Shown one piece after another: positions 1 to 11,100 of a stretch of 64,000 bases of DNA. Positions within the stretch are counted from its first letter, which is position 1. Each line of letters begins with the position of its first letter. The DNA lies in contig OX637290.1 in assembly GCA_951799445.1 (NCBI GenBank), positions 23,678,987 through 23,742,986 on the forward strand, in the 5' to 3' direction. A program made the translations under genes and the position numbers. The notes beneath the pieces were generated by a model. It was not told the DNA's origin and did not search any database. It worked only from the letters and a program-made list of their open reading frames with translations. Origin of the DNA: Pseudisothecium myosuroides. Lineage: Eukaryota > Streptophyta > Bryopsida > Hypnales > Lembophyllaceae.

Positions 1-440
1 GCACAAAAAGTAGAAAACATCCGTATGGTTAAAATTATAAAATTCTTTTTAGATTCTCTTCAAATGAATTTTGAAGATATAACTTCAAAAATTCACTTAA
101 AATACAATTTTTATCTTTAGCATTTGAATTTTTTTTTTATTGGTCAAAATTGTGGTTTCTATTGATTTGTGAAAAAATGCATAACATCTAGTAATGAGAA
201 CACCAACACTTTCCCCAAATAGTAAGTTTTTCAACACTAGGCAAATACTAGACTCTTTATGCTATTTCTCTTATAATTTTTGTTTGACCGTAGCGATCTT
301 AGTTTTGAGTATAAATATAGAAAGACAACCCAATTTTTGTAAAAAAAAGAATTTTTTTTTTTTTTTTTTTTTTTTTTCGCCCGAAAAATATGCCCGAAGT
401 CGGACAGCGACCATAAAATGGTCGTTTGAGCGCTTAGGGG
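1..440. other. AT-rich intergenic sequence with poly(T) tract
   Basis: No gene seen. A pure T run lies at 352-377. At 432-444 the string CGCTTAGGGGTTAA looks like the right end of a TTAA-flanked element whose left part would lie outside or be eroded; just before it, ACCATAAAATGGTCG is a short palindrome. Confidence 0.5.
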
Positions 441-444
441 TTAA

Positions 445-1019
445 GGCCTTGAGGCATAATTTCAATTTGTTTTCTACTTTGGGGTAGGCCCTTTACAATG
501 CAATTTTTGTTGAATATAATTCTTGTGAAATATTTATTAAAGGTGTGTTTTACTACTGGTTCAATGCCTAGAAAATTTCAGACCAATCGAAGTTGTAATT
601 AAAAGTTATATCTCAAAAGGTCTTTTTTTTTTAAATGGGTGGTTTGGGGCAGCCATGACAAATAGATGTATTTGGTTTGAAATTCTTTTTACATACTTTC
701 AATAAGATTGTTAACAAAATCTCCAAAGGTAGAAAACATACAAGCACACAATTTTTTTCCAAGTTCCAATGTATTTGACACGCATTTCAAAAAGTGCTCA
801 ACATTAGAAAATGAAGATTAGCAATATACACCATTGCACAAAATCTTAACTAGAAAAATCATAATCATTCATTTTCAAAATTGGATTTTTGATGCTCAAA
901 CAAGATTTCAAAAATAATTTTTCAAAAATATGAACTATCAAAAATCGTAACTTGATAACTTTTAATTTAACTTCAAAATATTGTTGACACCAAAATTTGA
1001 TGCCTTGGGCATTTAGGAG
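445..1019. mobile_element. piggyBac-like relic, family D, copy 1
   Basis: The right end (about 994-1019) reads GCCTTGGGCATTTAGGAG followed by TTAA at 1020-1023. Reverse-complemented, this end and the adjoining block (TTCAAAATATTGTTGACACC) match the left end of the element at 20937-21477, and weaker similarity runs back to about 740. The left boundary is uncertain; the TTAA at 441-444 is a candidate. No coding capacity. Confidence 0.45.
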
Positions 1020-1106
1020 TTAAAACACCAGTACTGGAATTCTAAGTATAATGAAATTTATTTTTTTAACTTAATCCTTCAAAATTCAGTGTTTTTTCAA
1101 TTCAGC

Positions 1107-1444
1107 AGACTTCAGTGACCATTTTGGCATAATAAAATAATTTTTCCAAAAAACTTTGAACTAAGAAAAGTTGATAAATCAAACAAACTTTCACCTCCAA
1201 AAATCAGTTTGTATTTTGATCCTCCAATCAAAAGTTATGGACAAAAATTAGAAAGGGGTAGCAAAGAACATTTTTTTTGACATTTTCAAACATCCTCTTT
1301 GATTTTTGTCCATAACTATTGATAAAAGGCTCAAAACTACAAACGGATTTTTGTAGGTGAAAGTTTGTTTGATTTACCAATTTTTCTTAGTTCAAAGTTT
1401 TTGAAAAAAGTTGTTTTACTACGTCCAAATGGCCTCCAAAGTCT
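1107..1444. mobile_element. Foldback/TIR element, family I, copy 1
   Basis: Long imperfect inverted arms of about 130 bp each flank a short centre. The left arm runs from AGACTTCAGTGACCATTTTGG, the right arm ends CCAAATGGCCTCCAAAGTCT. Arms share blocks such as AACTTTGAACTAAGAAAAGT and its complement. The element at 38633-39020 has similar arms. Non-coding, MITE-like. Confidence 0.7.
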
Positions 1445-1508
1445 ACTAATTTTACAAAGCAATGAAAAACAAATGCAAAAATCAAATATATACAATTTTA
1501 CTTACCTT

Positions 1509-1865
1509 CATCACAAAGTTTAGACCCTACGATTTGGCAATAATTATCATGCGGTTATCGTTGTTTCATGGGGTCGTACCATAATTGCACTGACTCAGTG
1601 TATTTTTACGCACTGAATCAGTGCGAAAACAATGAATATCAATAGCGTACGGTTTATGTACTTTAACTATACAATTGTTGTGTCAAAACTGCACAGCAAT
1701 CATATAGTTAAAGTACATAAACCATACGCTATTGATATTCATTGTTTTCACACTGATTCAGTGCGTACAAATACACTGAGTCAGTGCGATTATGGTACAA
1801 ACCCATGAAACAACTATAACCGCACGATAATTGTTGCCAAATTGTAGGGTCTAAACTTTGTGATG
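1509..1865. mobile_element. Large near-perfect palindrome (foldback MITE)
   Basis: The left arm starts CATCACAAAGTTTAGACC and the right arm ends with its complement, GGTCTAAACTTTGTGATG. Arms are about 165 nt with few mismatches and contain CACTGACTCAGTG and GCACTGAATCAGTGC-type sub-palindromes. The loop is about 30 nt around 1675-1705. No ORF. A transcript would form a long hairpin. Confidence 0.8.
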
Positions 1866-1894
1866 TTGTAGTCACTTAGTAGTTTGCATGGTGT

Positions 1895-2115
1895 CACTAC
1901 AAGTGGAAGGTGTGTTTTAAGTGAGTTTTTAAGTATAATCCTAGACATAAGATTTTAAGTAATGACGTTTAAGGAGATTTTTAGCAAATTTTACTTAAAA
2001 TACATGTATTTTAAGTAAAATTTTGCTAAAAATCTCCTTAAACGTCATTACTTAAAATCTTATGTCTAGGACTATACTTAAAAACTCACTTAAAACACAC
2101 CTTTCTCTTATAGTG
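1895..2115. mobile_element. CACTA-like palindromic MITE with TGT target duplication
   Basis: The element begins CACTACAAG and ends CTTATAGTG, the typical CACTA (EnSpm) terminal motif, and is flanked by TGT at 1892-1894 and 2116-2118, a 3-bp duplication as expected for that superfamily. Nearly the whole 221 bp is an inverted repeat (arms about 100 nt, with TTTTAAGTGAGTTTTTAAGT and its complement). A shorter relative lies at 31042-31190. Confidence 0.8.
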
Positions 2116-2118
2116 TGT

Positions 2119-2279
2119 AATGGCTAAAAACCTTGGACCTCAACTACGAGGTCCAAGGTTCAAAGCCCCTTCGCGGCACCCGCCCGCGTGGCAGGCTACC
2201 TAGGTGGCCTTGCCCGTGTAACAAGTTGCCCGGATTTTCCGGGTAGTCTAAGAAATAATTTTTTAAATGAAAAAAAAAA
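2119..2279 (+). mobile_element. Probable tRNA-derived SINE
   Basis: Starts next to the CACTA MITE end. It holds TAATGGCTAAAA (A-box-like), a hairpin CCTTGGACCTC/GAGGTCCAAGG, then GGTTCAAAGCC close to the RNA polymerase III B box, a GC-rich body (CCTTCGCGGCACCC) unlike its surroundings, and a terminal A-run at about 2271-2278. This order fits a plant SINE. Target duplications are not clear. Confidence 0.55.
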
Positions 2280-3464
2280 TCCATTTCAGATTTGGCCAAA
2301 ACAATAGAAAAAATGAACAGATTTCAATTGATCGTTGGCCAAAACAACGCATCCGAAACAATAGACGCGATCAACAAATTTGACTTGAAATTCTATTGTT
2401 TTGGTCACAGATTTTGTAGTAGTGAATTCTGTATAAGTATCAATACTTTGGCAAAAAAATGGACTCACAAGCTCCGGTCGAGCTCTGCCGTCTACAAACC
2501 TATACAACTTGATCTTCAAATTCAAACTCAAATTGCATGCTTCAAACCGCAACAACGGCCTCTAAGTCAAACTCCTAAACCCTAATACGTAAATCACAAA
2601 TGAAACCAACACAAGAATAGAAAATACAACCCTCTATAGCCCAGCAAACTCCACGCAATGAACAGATGCACGCCAAACCTTATCGATTCAAAACCATGGA
2701 TTTGCTAGATGTCCATCCGATGGCGAATATTATTGCACGTAGGCTAATGTCTCCAAGAAGCTAGATCAAATGCCAACTGCCAGCCTTAAATCCAAAATGA
2801 AGAAGCCAGCTGACATTCCTTAACCTCGAAATTAAGACTTTAGTCCCATTAAATGAAGATAAAGGAGGTATCCTAAGTCTACTTTTCTTTCTAATGCACC
2901 CCATTATTCCACATCTTATAGTATTTAAAATACACCCAATGACATTTTATATAAATATATATTTATACATTGTAGTATAAATAGTAATTTCATAATTTTT
3001 TGACCCAATGTTTTTTGGCACCTTACATTTGTTCTCACCTATATTTCTACTTTCACCGCTTGCTGCACCACCTGAGGTTTTTGGAGATGAAAGTGAACTT
3101 GATTTCCTAACTTTTCTTAATTCATGAGAGAAAATTTCAAGCCATGAAAGGGTCACTATTTTTCTGCATGAAAATGTAAAATTGCTAAAAATATTAGCCC
3201 AAACCGGTCATCATAGAATCTTGCTAGTGAGCAGTGAGCTTGTGTGCTCCGTCAGATTTTTAATTAAAAAATATTTTTTATGATTTTTTTTTTTTTTAAT
3301 TATTTTTATTTCACAGTATTTGCACATCTGCCAAAAGTCTAACGGCCCTCCATAGGGCTCTAAACAAGGCTCAGATTTTTTGTAATGTCAAAAAAATTTG
3401 GAAAAAGTTATTGAGGCAAGATGATGCCTGAAATTCTAATTTGAAAACAATTCCTACTTTTTAC
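2280..3464. other. Intergenic sequence with small TIR and family I fragment
   Basis: No gene recognised. A small inverted repeat lies at 2292-2407 (TGGCCAAAACAATAGAA versus TTCTATTGTTTTGGTCA). Around 3060-3180 and 3431-3464 there are degraded pieces of the family I foldback seen whole at 38633-39020; these form the left flank of the element that follows. Confidence 0.5.
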
Positions 3465-3468
3465 TTAA

Positions 3469-4395
3469 CCCCTAAAGGACCAAAGTCCCCACGGGGGACA
3501 CTTGGGATTTCGGGCAGGCTCGTGCGACCTGAAATTTTAACCTGATTTTTTGAAACTTTTTTTGAAGATAGGGAATCACAGTAGCTTTCTATAAATATAA
3601 TTTTTTTTTCAATCGGTGCCCGGGAGCAAAAGTTATGGCATCCTAAAGCAAAAAAGCAGTTCGCCGGGCAGGAAAAAAAACAAGCAGAAAAATGATTTTT
3701 TTTTTTTTTTTTTTTAATTTTTTTCTCAATGATCATGTTTTTGTGTACATTTGAAGCTTTGATTCATTCTATTTGGACTCAGAATGAAAAAGTTATGGAC
3801 AATCTTATTTTTCGGGCAATTTAAGCATCTTCAGAAAAAAAACCCTTATAGAATGCAATTTTGAATGCAATTTTCAAATTTTTTCAATTTTTTTTTTTGA
3901 AAAGGTCAAGTTTGTTTGTAAGAACAATCCCACCATTGGGATTATGTTTTTTTAATTCCACCTAAGAGCTATTAACAATTTAGTGTTTCGTTCAATTTTG
4001 GACCTACTTCTACTTAACAATTTTTTTATATGTGAAAATCAAGGTTTGACATTCTGAATTTTTTTTCCCCGACTCTCATCACAAATGTTCAACATATAAA
4101 ATTACAAATTTTTGTTGTGTAGTGCAAAAAAAATCCACAAATGGCCGTCAAAGTCATCTGAAATTGCAGGAAACAGTTCAAAATTATTTTTTTTCCCAAC
4201 TTTGAATGCTAATATCTTCCTATCAAAACTGTCAAATGTCTTGAAATTTTTACCACATAATCTGAGACAAGTGAAGTACAAGATCCTACTGTTAGATTGT
4301 AAAAAAAAAGTTTTTTTTGGTTTAGGGAGTGATCGCAGCAGAAATGGCAGTTTTCAGTGGTTTTGGAACCTGAAAATGCCTTGGTCCTTTAGGGG
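3469..4395 (+). mobile_element. piggyBac-like non-autonomous element A1
   Basis: This 927-bp element starts CCCCTAAAGGACCAAAG and ends CTTGGTCCTTTAGGGG, giving a TIR of about 15 bp, and is flanked by TTAA at 3465-3468 and 4396-4399. It carries the subfamily A landmarks: GGGGGACA near the left end, TGCCCGGGAGCAAAAGTTATGG, AAAGCTTTGATTCATTC, AACAATCCCACCATTGGGATT, and AAATGGCAGTTTTCAGTGG near the right end. No ORF long enough for a transposase. The matching unfilled target is at 39021-39024, which shows that TTAA is the duplicated site. Confidence 0.85.
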
Positions 4396-4399
4396 TTAA

Positions 4400-6122
4400 T
4401 TATGAGCGGTTGAGTTCTTTTTAGTTCTAGTTTACATATCCTACATGGGTTGTTTTATCTCCTACCACTCCACTTGTCTATAGATCTTCTCTTCTCATCT
4501 TAAAAGCAAACAATATATTGGACTTTAAAACCTATGGGAGAACATTGCATATATTTTGATATCATTGGAATTTAATTCTAAATATTCTAAAATTATAGTT
4601 CTTGGAGTAAGGAACATCTTTAAAATCAAAGAAAATGTCATTCAGTGTTAGTAATTCGTGATGAGTCGCGCTTTGCTAATCCTAACCCAGCCTCCTCCCA
4701 TGCCAAGCCTAATATGCATGCCCAACTGCCCTTCACTTCAGCTTAGATACAAATTGATCAAGCTTGTCAAAGTTTGATATTTTGGGGGATTTTATTTTTA
4801 TTTTTTCCTCCTCTAGAACTAGCTGAAACCTAGAATTTCATTGTTTTCATTTTGAAGAAATTACTATGTGTGCAAGCCATAAATTGTTGAAAAAAGGGCT
4901 TTGTATGAGACTTTTCTTGAAGCTAGTTCCCTATTGGAATTTTTTAATACACAAAAATAAAATAAAAATCAAGCAAAAAAAATTAAAGAAAGAAATTGAA
5001 ATTAACTTGTGCAAAAACCTCCCCAAATCAAAGTTGTTCAGAATTTGAATGCCCTCCAAAAACATTTTTTTCAACTGCAAACACTATAATTTCACTATCT
5101 CTGCGATCAAAATCTCCCATTTTTTTACTACAACATAATGAATAGTCTACCACTAGATCTTACAATTAGTTGCAACAAGATTTAATTTGTCATTTTTGGA
5201 GGGTCTTTGCCATCAAAACAACCCATTTTGAGTTTTTTTTGGTGAAACACAGTTTTAAAACTTTAGGGGTTAAATAATGATTATCAATGAACTTCAAATT
5301 AAAGTATTTTGCCTAAGTATATATTTGATCTCTAAAAGCCACCTTCATGGCATTGTTTTACCCTTAAGACAACCCAAGTGCAAAAAGGTATGTAAAAAGT
5401 CAAACCTAAATTTCACATAGGTCTTGATTTTAAGTTGATTAAAAGAATGTAGCTCCAATTATTTATTCTTTATTCCACTTTACTTTTTTCTAAAGTTTTT
5501 AAATTTTAAATTTTTTTGTGAACCTATGAAGGTAGCATCTTGACAGCCTAAAATACACCACTTCTAAACTTTATCTATTGAATTTATGTAGTGCGAGTTC
5601 AAGGAGTACACCAATTACACCATGATGTTTACCACTACCATCTCCATTTTTGCTAAAAACTTCATACTATTTTAAATATTTTGTAATTACTATGATTTTT
5701 ACAAAAGAAATACTTAAAAAAATTATATACAACTCATTTTAATGTTTTGGATTATAAAAAAGTGAAGTTAAATTTTGGGTATACATTTCTACATGAAAAA
5801 GGCATCAAAATTTTGAAAGGTATGTTTTAATATACAAAACTAATGACTGAAGTTTGACCAAGTAGGAATAAAGAATGCCATCTAAGGATTAAGGATGATT
5901 TAATATGTGATGTGTTTGATGTATTGAGAAGCATGTGACTATTGCATTTCAATAAACAAATGTTCAATAGTTTTGGACCACCAAGATAAAATGTCATTTC
6001 ACTAGGAAACATTTGCGAGGTATTTTTAATAGTTCTTGGGTTGCTCTTCCTATGTTTTGATTTGAAACCTTCAAGAGAGAAAAAAAAATAAAAAAAATTC
6101 TAGAGGGTTGGGGTGCAAATGA
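4400..6122. other. Intergenic sequence with solo TTAA-element end
   Basis: No gene recognised. 4400-4490 is the right flank of element A1 and matches 39025-39115. At 5258-5273 ACTTTAGGGG followed by TTAA looks like a stranded right end of a piggyBac-like element; no matching left end was found upstream. The remainder is AT-rich with no structure I could support. Confidence 0.4.
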
Positions 6123-6845
6123 CCCTTGTAACGCCCCTTCACACTATAAGTGTCCAATAGATGACAAAGAATTCTTCTATGTAAAATAAAAGTGCATATA
6201 TGTTCATCCTTGGATTTTTGCGTAAAAAGGGGAGGTCTTGTACAGTAGTTTGACCATCAAGCAAATGATTCACATAAGGGTTGTTTTTTTGGTTTTTGGA
6301 AAAGTGTTGAAGTGGCAGCATATGAGAAAATGATGTAGCCAAATGTTTTATTATTCATCTATATTTTGGATAGAACTATCTTTTCATCCACATATTTGGA
6401 TGAGTTTCATTTAAAATTGGCAATTTCATCCAAATTTTGGAAAAAAATTGGAGCAATTTGGCATTATCATCCAATTTTTCTTCAAATTTTTCCTATAGGC
6501 TTGATGCAGCCCATTTTTTTTTGAGGCATTTGGGCCTTATAAGGCCCAAAAAAAACACATTGATTCACATAGTACCAAAAAGGATGATTTCCATGGTGAC
6601 CACCCCAACATTCTAAGAATAATCCTTGAACGTTGGACTGGTGACTGTAGAAATCATCCCTTTTGGTATTGTATGACATCATCTTCTTTGAAAAAAATAA
6701 AAGTGTTCACTAGAGGTCAAACTACTATTCATGATCTCCCCTTTCCACACAAAATCCAAAGATGAATAGTTGCATTTCCATCCTACACAAAAGGATTCTT
6801 TGTCATTCATCAACCAAAAAATGGCCACAACGTCCTTTATGGGTT
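6123..6845. mobile_element. Foldback element, family F, copy 1
   Basis: Left arm 6140-6270 (GATGACAAAGAATTCTTC, then TTCATCCTTGGATTTTTGCG, AAAAAGGGGAGGTCTTG, AGTAGTTTGACC) is repeated in inverted orientation at 6700-6830. The centre contains GGGCCTTATAAGGCCC and a second inverted pair around ACCAAAAAGGATGATTTC. Partial copies occur at 42575-42740 and 53045-53160. Exact ends not defined. Confidence 0.6.
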
Positions 6846-7769
6846 AAGGATTTGTTCATATTGGGTCCTACATATACTTACAAGTAATTATAGGAGTGAC
6901 ACCAGTACATACAAAACCTTGAATTCTTAACCAAATTTTGGTCCAAACAGATACTAGAATTTGGTTGCTAAAAAATTAGAGATTCATATGCACCTGTCCC
7001 ATCTAGTGGAAAATGGGAGATTTTTTCTCTTGTCTCAAATTCTCAAGTGATCATGTATGCATGCAATCTTTCCATGAGTTTATACATGAGTGAAATTCCA
7101 GTTGCACACATGCTTATACTGACTATTGGGTGAAAAACTTGTTTCTCTGAAAAGCATCCCAAGCTGAGGCCGGTCTGCTATCATTAAAGAAAATCTGGGG
7201 CCTCCAAAGGACTCCACAACCCTTTGAGGTACCCTAAAATTTACTTTTTTTTTGCAAAAAAATCGTTTTCCCCTTATTTTTGCGCAGCTGAAACTGCAGT
7301 GACAGTGGCGCAAGAACCGAAATTTACGAGTAAAAAAAAAAAAAAAAATCTTTTTTTTAATCTTAAAAAATTTATTAAAAAATTAAAAAAAATTAAAAAA
7401 TTAAAAAAATCGTGATTTCTGACCGTTTCAGTGAACAATTAACCAAGTTGACTACTCACTACGGGACTGTTCTAAAGTGATAGGCTAAGCTCTGAAATAG
7501 CTTGGCTTGTCACTCCGGAGGAGTACGGCTGATATTTCTTCTAATGCAAAATCGACACCGACATGACATTTGATCATGATTTCCCCACTGGCGGAATCAC
7601 GTATTCTCTGTGAAGTGTGAAGTTGTGAACTTCTCGGACGTGATTTGACAGGGAAACCACTGCTCACGGATTGTGCACAACTGAATCGCTATCGAGTTAC
7701 TGCATTCAATAGCTCTGTCTGGCCTTGCATTGACAAACGCTGCATTTAAGACGGGTCCTTACTCTCTGA
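6846..7769. other. Intergenic region upstream of the SDR gene
   Basis: No gene recognised. A/T homopolymer-rich sequence lies at 7240-7410. From about 7440 the composition becomes less AT-rich as the SDR gene is approached, so the promoter probably lies here; no core promoter element could be assigned with confidence. Confidence 0.35.
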
Positions 7770-7995
7770 CCATGTGGGTTTCTGCAGAGGTGCTGCACGG
7801 AGCAGCTTCAATGGACAAGATTCACTGGAGCTTCATCTCTGGATTTGGGTTTCTACGGATGTGAGTGCTGCACGGAGCACCTTCAATTCGATGGACGAGA
7901 ATCATTAATAGGAGCTTCATCACAGCATTTGGGTTTCTGCAGAGGTGCGCAGGGAGCAGCTTCAACGCAGGAGCTTCAATGGAGCTTCATTGCTG
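7770..7995 (+). repeat. Three imperfect direct repeats in the SDR leader
   Basis: The block GGGTTTCTGCAGAGGTGC followed by ACGGAGCAGCTTCAA is present at about 7777, again at 7849 and again at 7930, with a spacing of about 75-80 bp and a shared GAGCTTCAT between. It lies in the probable 5' leader of the SDR gene, 120-350 bp before its ATG. Several short upstream ATGs fall here. Confidence 0.6.
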
Positions 7996-8117
7996 GGAAC
8001 GGCTCCGCGCGGCTCCAATTTGCCATGCCCTTTGGACTGATGCTCCTCATGACTTTCTAGGGTTGAGGGTTGCAAAACAGGACTTTGTTAAGATTTCGGA
8101 GCTCGAATTTGGTGGCG

Positions 8118-11100
8118 ATGGACTCCAAAGATCCGAAGCAGGTGGCCATTGTCACGGGATCCAACACCGGAATCGGAAGGTAACACACTTGTGCTTCCAC
8201 TTCATTGCAAAAATCTCGCAATGCTCTTGAATTTCGTGAGATGGTTCCCGTGGAAACGAGCGAGATGAGATTCCCTAAAACCTTCGAACGGGTGTGGTGG
8301 GTATGGTGAGTCTTTCTGATGATTCATTCACAAATTTTGGCTTGGAAGTTGAGATTGGAGTAGGTTTAGTAGTTTGTATTGTTGCTGTTGATGAGATTCT
8401 CTGGTAAGGGAGGGAATCGTTGGTGAGTGCGAAGGCTTGTGAGAGAAGTCAATTGAAGCTTTGTGTCTAATTGTTTGGGAATTTTTTGGCTGTTTGAGGG
8501 TGCGTTTGCTGGAAACTGCATTCAGATTCTGTGGTTGTCGATTTTTGCGACAGAGAGACCGCTCTTATGCTTGCCAAAGATGGCATGAAAGTGTTCATGG
8601 CATGTCGCAGCGCTGACCGAGGCCATGCAGCTGCGTCTTACATTCGTGAGGTGAGTACGACGTTGTGATCCCTCGTTGCCATCGTGTGTTTTTTTCAAAT
8701 ATATGAAGAGAATGTTCCAAGTGTATCACTATGAATTACGGTATGTTTACGGTTGGTGTTCCCACCGGTGTTAGCGGGAGTGGGAATGAATTCAGTTATT
8801 TCTTTGGAATTGACTAACTTTGATCAAATCACTCCTAACATCAATTGCAAACATACGTTAGTGTATTTGTGATTAGCGAGCTACTAAGCATACTACTTAG
8901 GTGTCTTTCTGCGTACCATTGAATATGTTTGAGCTTATGGAGTACCTACTGAACTAATAGCGGTATTTAGTGTCATTGATGGTAACTGTCAAGTATCATA
9001 AATGTCACTATTTTGTCACGTATTTTAGTAGTTTAGGTTAATAACTTTTACTACTATTGCAAAAGCTATCAATATTAAAAAAACTGGATTTGGATGACAT
9101 TGTTTCTAAAGATATTTACAAAATAGTATCACTTTCAAAGTTATGTACTGTACATGACACCATATACCATATGACACTAAATAGAGTTTCTAGCGTAGTG
9201 GTCCAGGCCTTTCTTCTTACATGTATGCCTACCTAAACTGATGGTGTTCAAGAATAGAGACACTCGATGTATACCCCGCTTCTTTGTGTTGATTAAACGA
9301 GGCTCTGGCATTCATTGAACTTTTGCAGGCTTGTCCAGGAGCCGATGTGGAAGTCTTGTTATTGGATTTGGGGACCTTAGAATCTGTGCGAAAGTGTGCA
9401 AATGACTTCAAGTCTCGAAACCTACCTCTGAAGCTCCTGGTAAGCTCCTTGAACCCTGCGATGGGGTTTAATTGGAGTGTATATGTCAAGGTTCTGCATC
9501 TGCTTGGATATTGCTTCTCTGCATTTTGTGGGTCAATTTTATTAGTGATTGATTTGGTCCTCTGAACTGTAGATTAACAATGCTGGCGTTTATTCTAAAA
9601 TTCCCTGGTACACAGCTGAAGGTGTCGGTGGACATACTCAGGTATTATTCTCAGCATATCATGCTTATGCTATCATGGTTTAATTCATCAATGCCTTGAT
9701 TGGGACGGTCAGAATGTATTCTGTCTGAGTTTCGTTTTGACAATTTTGGCGTTCCCTTGGCAAATTTTCTTTGATCTATTTCTGGCTAAAGCTTTCAAAG
9801 CATTCAGGTTTAGACAATGGTGATATTGAGTGCTTTAAGGAAGAGGATATCAAGATAACCTTATTTTTCATCTTCATGTTCAGAGACTTAGTACGTTCAT
9901 CATGGATTTTCTAATGGTGGTTCTATTGAGTGGATTCTACGCATCAAGTGTCTCCATGCAACTTTGGAAAGGCAGTGACTAATGATGAAGAATCCTACTT
10001 TATTTTTGTCATTGAATGTCCACCCGGTTTTTCTATTAGAATGTATTTAACCTACGAGATGCTATCTACAAATGTTAGGATTCAATTTTCATCAAAATGA
10101 GAGGATCAATATGGACTTAAGTAGTGATTTTGGCTAGTGCCGCAGGTTAATCACTTGGGTCATTATGTTTTGACTCGTCTATTGGAAGACAGCTTGGTGG
10201 CAGGTGCACCTTCAAGGGTACATCTCAACTCCCTTGAATGCTACCTTTGTTGCTTTTTTTAGCTGCGTTACTTTGTTGTTCACTATAAGATAGCGAATTA
10301 TCTGACTCCAGTTGGATTTGACTGCGGTGCAAGAATGATATCATTTTCCTTATGGGTTAATTTCTTTGATGTAGGAGTCTGACATTAAGATTGGTGCTTG
10401 AAAAGGTTCTCAACGTGAGCTCCGTAATGAGTCGAGAATTGAAATTCCCAGATCTGGTACAATACTTCTCCCTCTGCTTCGTCGAGCCTTTCTTCGGGGC
10501 TTCTTAAATGCCAAAGTTTTGTGATTTTTTAGTATATTTTTGTCAGAGTCAGAATTGCATTGGAGGTCGAGAGCAAAGGCACTTACTGTTTGCAGCGTGG
10601 ATACTCAGGGGAAATTCTTCCGAGATTTCAAATCTGGTGACTATTCGCATTGCAAGCTTGCAAACATTCTGATTACCTTTGAATTGCAACGCCGGTGGCA
10701 AGGTATTTGAAGGTGTTTCGCATATTGTTCTACTCACTTAATCTTTGAATATACTTGCTTGGATGTAGCTTCATCAGCTTGTCCATGTCTAGTGTGCCCA
10801 ATGCCTTCATCTATTGCCGCCGTTTTTTCATGTTTTTATTCGCTTTTTTGCAGGGAAAGGGATTCAAGCATGCGCAGTGGATCCAGGTCAACTTTTAACC
10901 TCTCCTCTTAATTCAGTGATATTCGTGATGCCAGTGAGGTGTGTCTGCTTCTTTTGCATTGATTTTATGAACTGGACTTTCTTATCCTGGAAACAATAAA
11001 ACGTTGATGTCCAAAATTCATAAACTCCATAAATCACTAGATCTAAACAAGTCAAGATTTTGGAAGTTGATGTTTGAGCATTTCACAAATGATTGAATGG

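Noticed and set aside
194..487. 97-codon open frame
   Set aside because: It reads through a poly(T) tract (poly-Phe) and repeat sequence; no domain or splice context.
2292..2585. Overlapping open frames on both strands
   Set aside because: Explained by a small inverted repeat (2292-2407); neither has a recognisable domain.
3461..4399. Open frames inside element A1 as transposase remnants
   Set aside because: They are short, poly-Lys/Phe-rich and not conserved in frame among the other copies.
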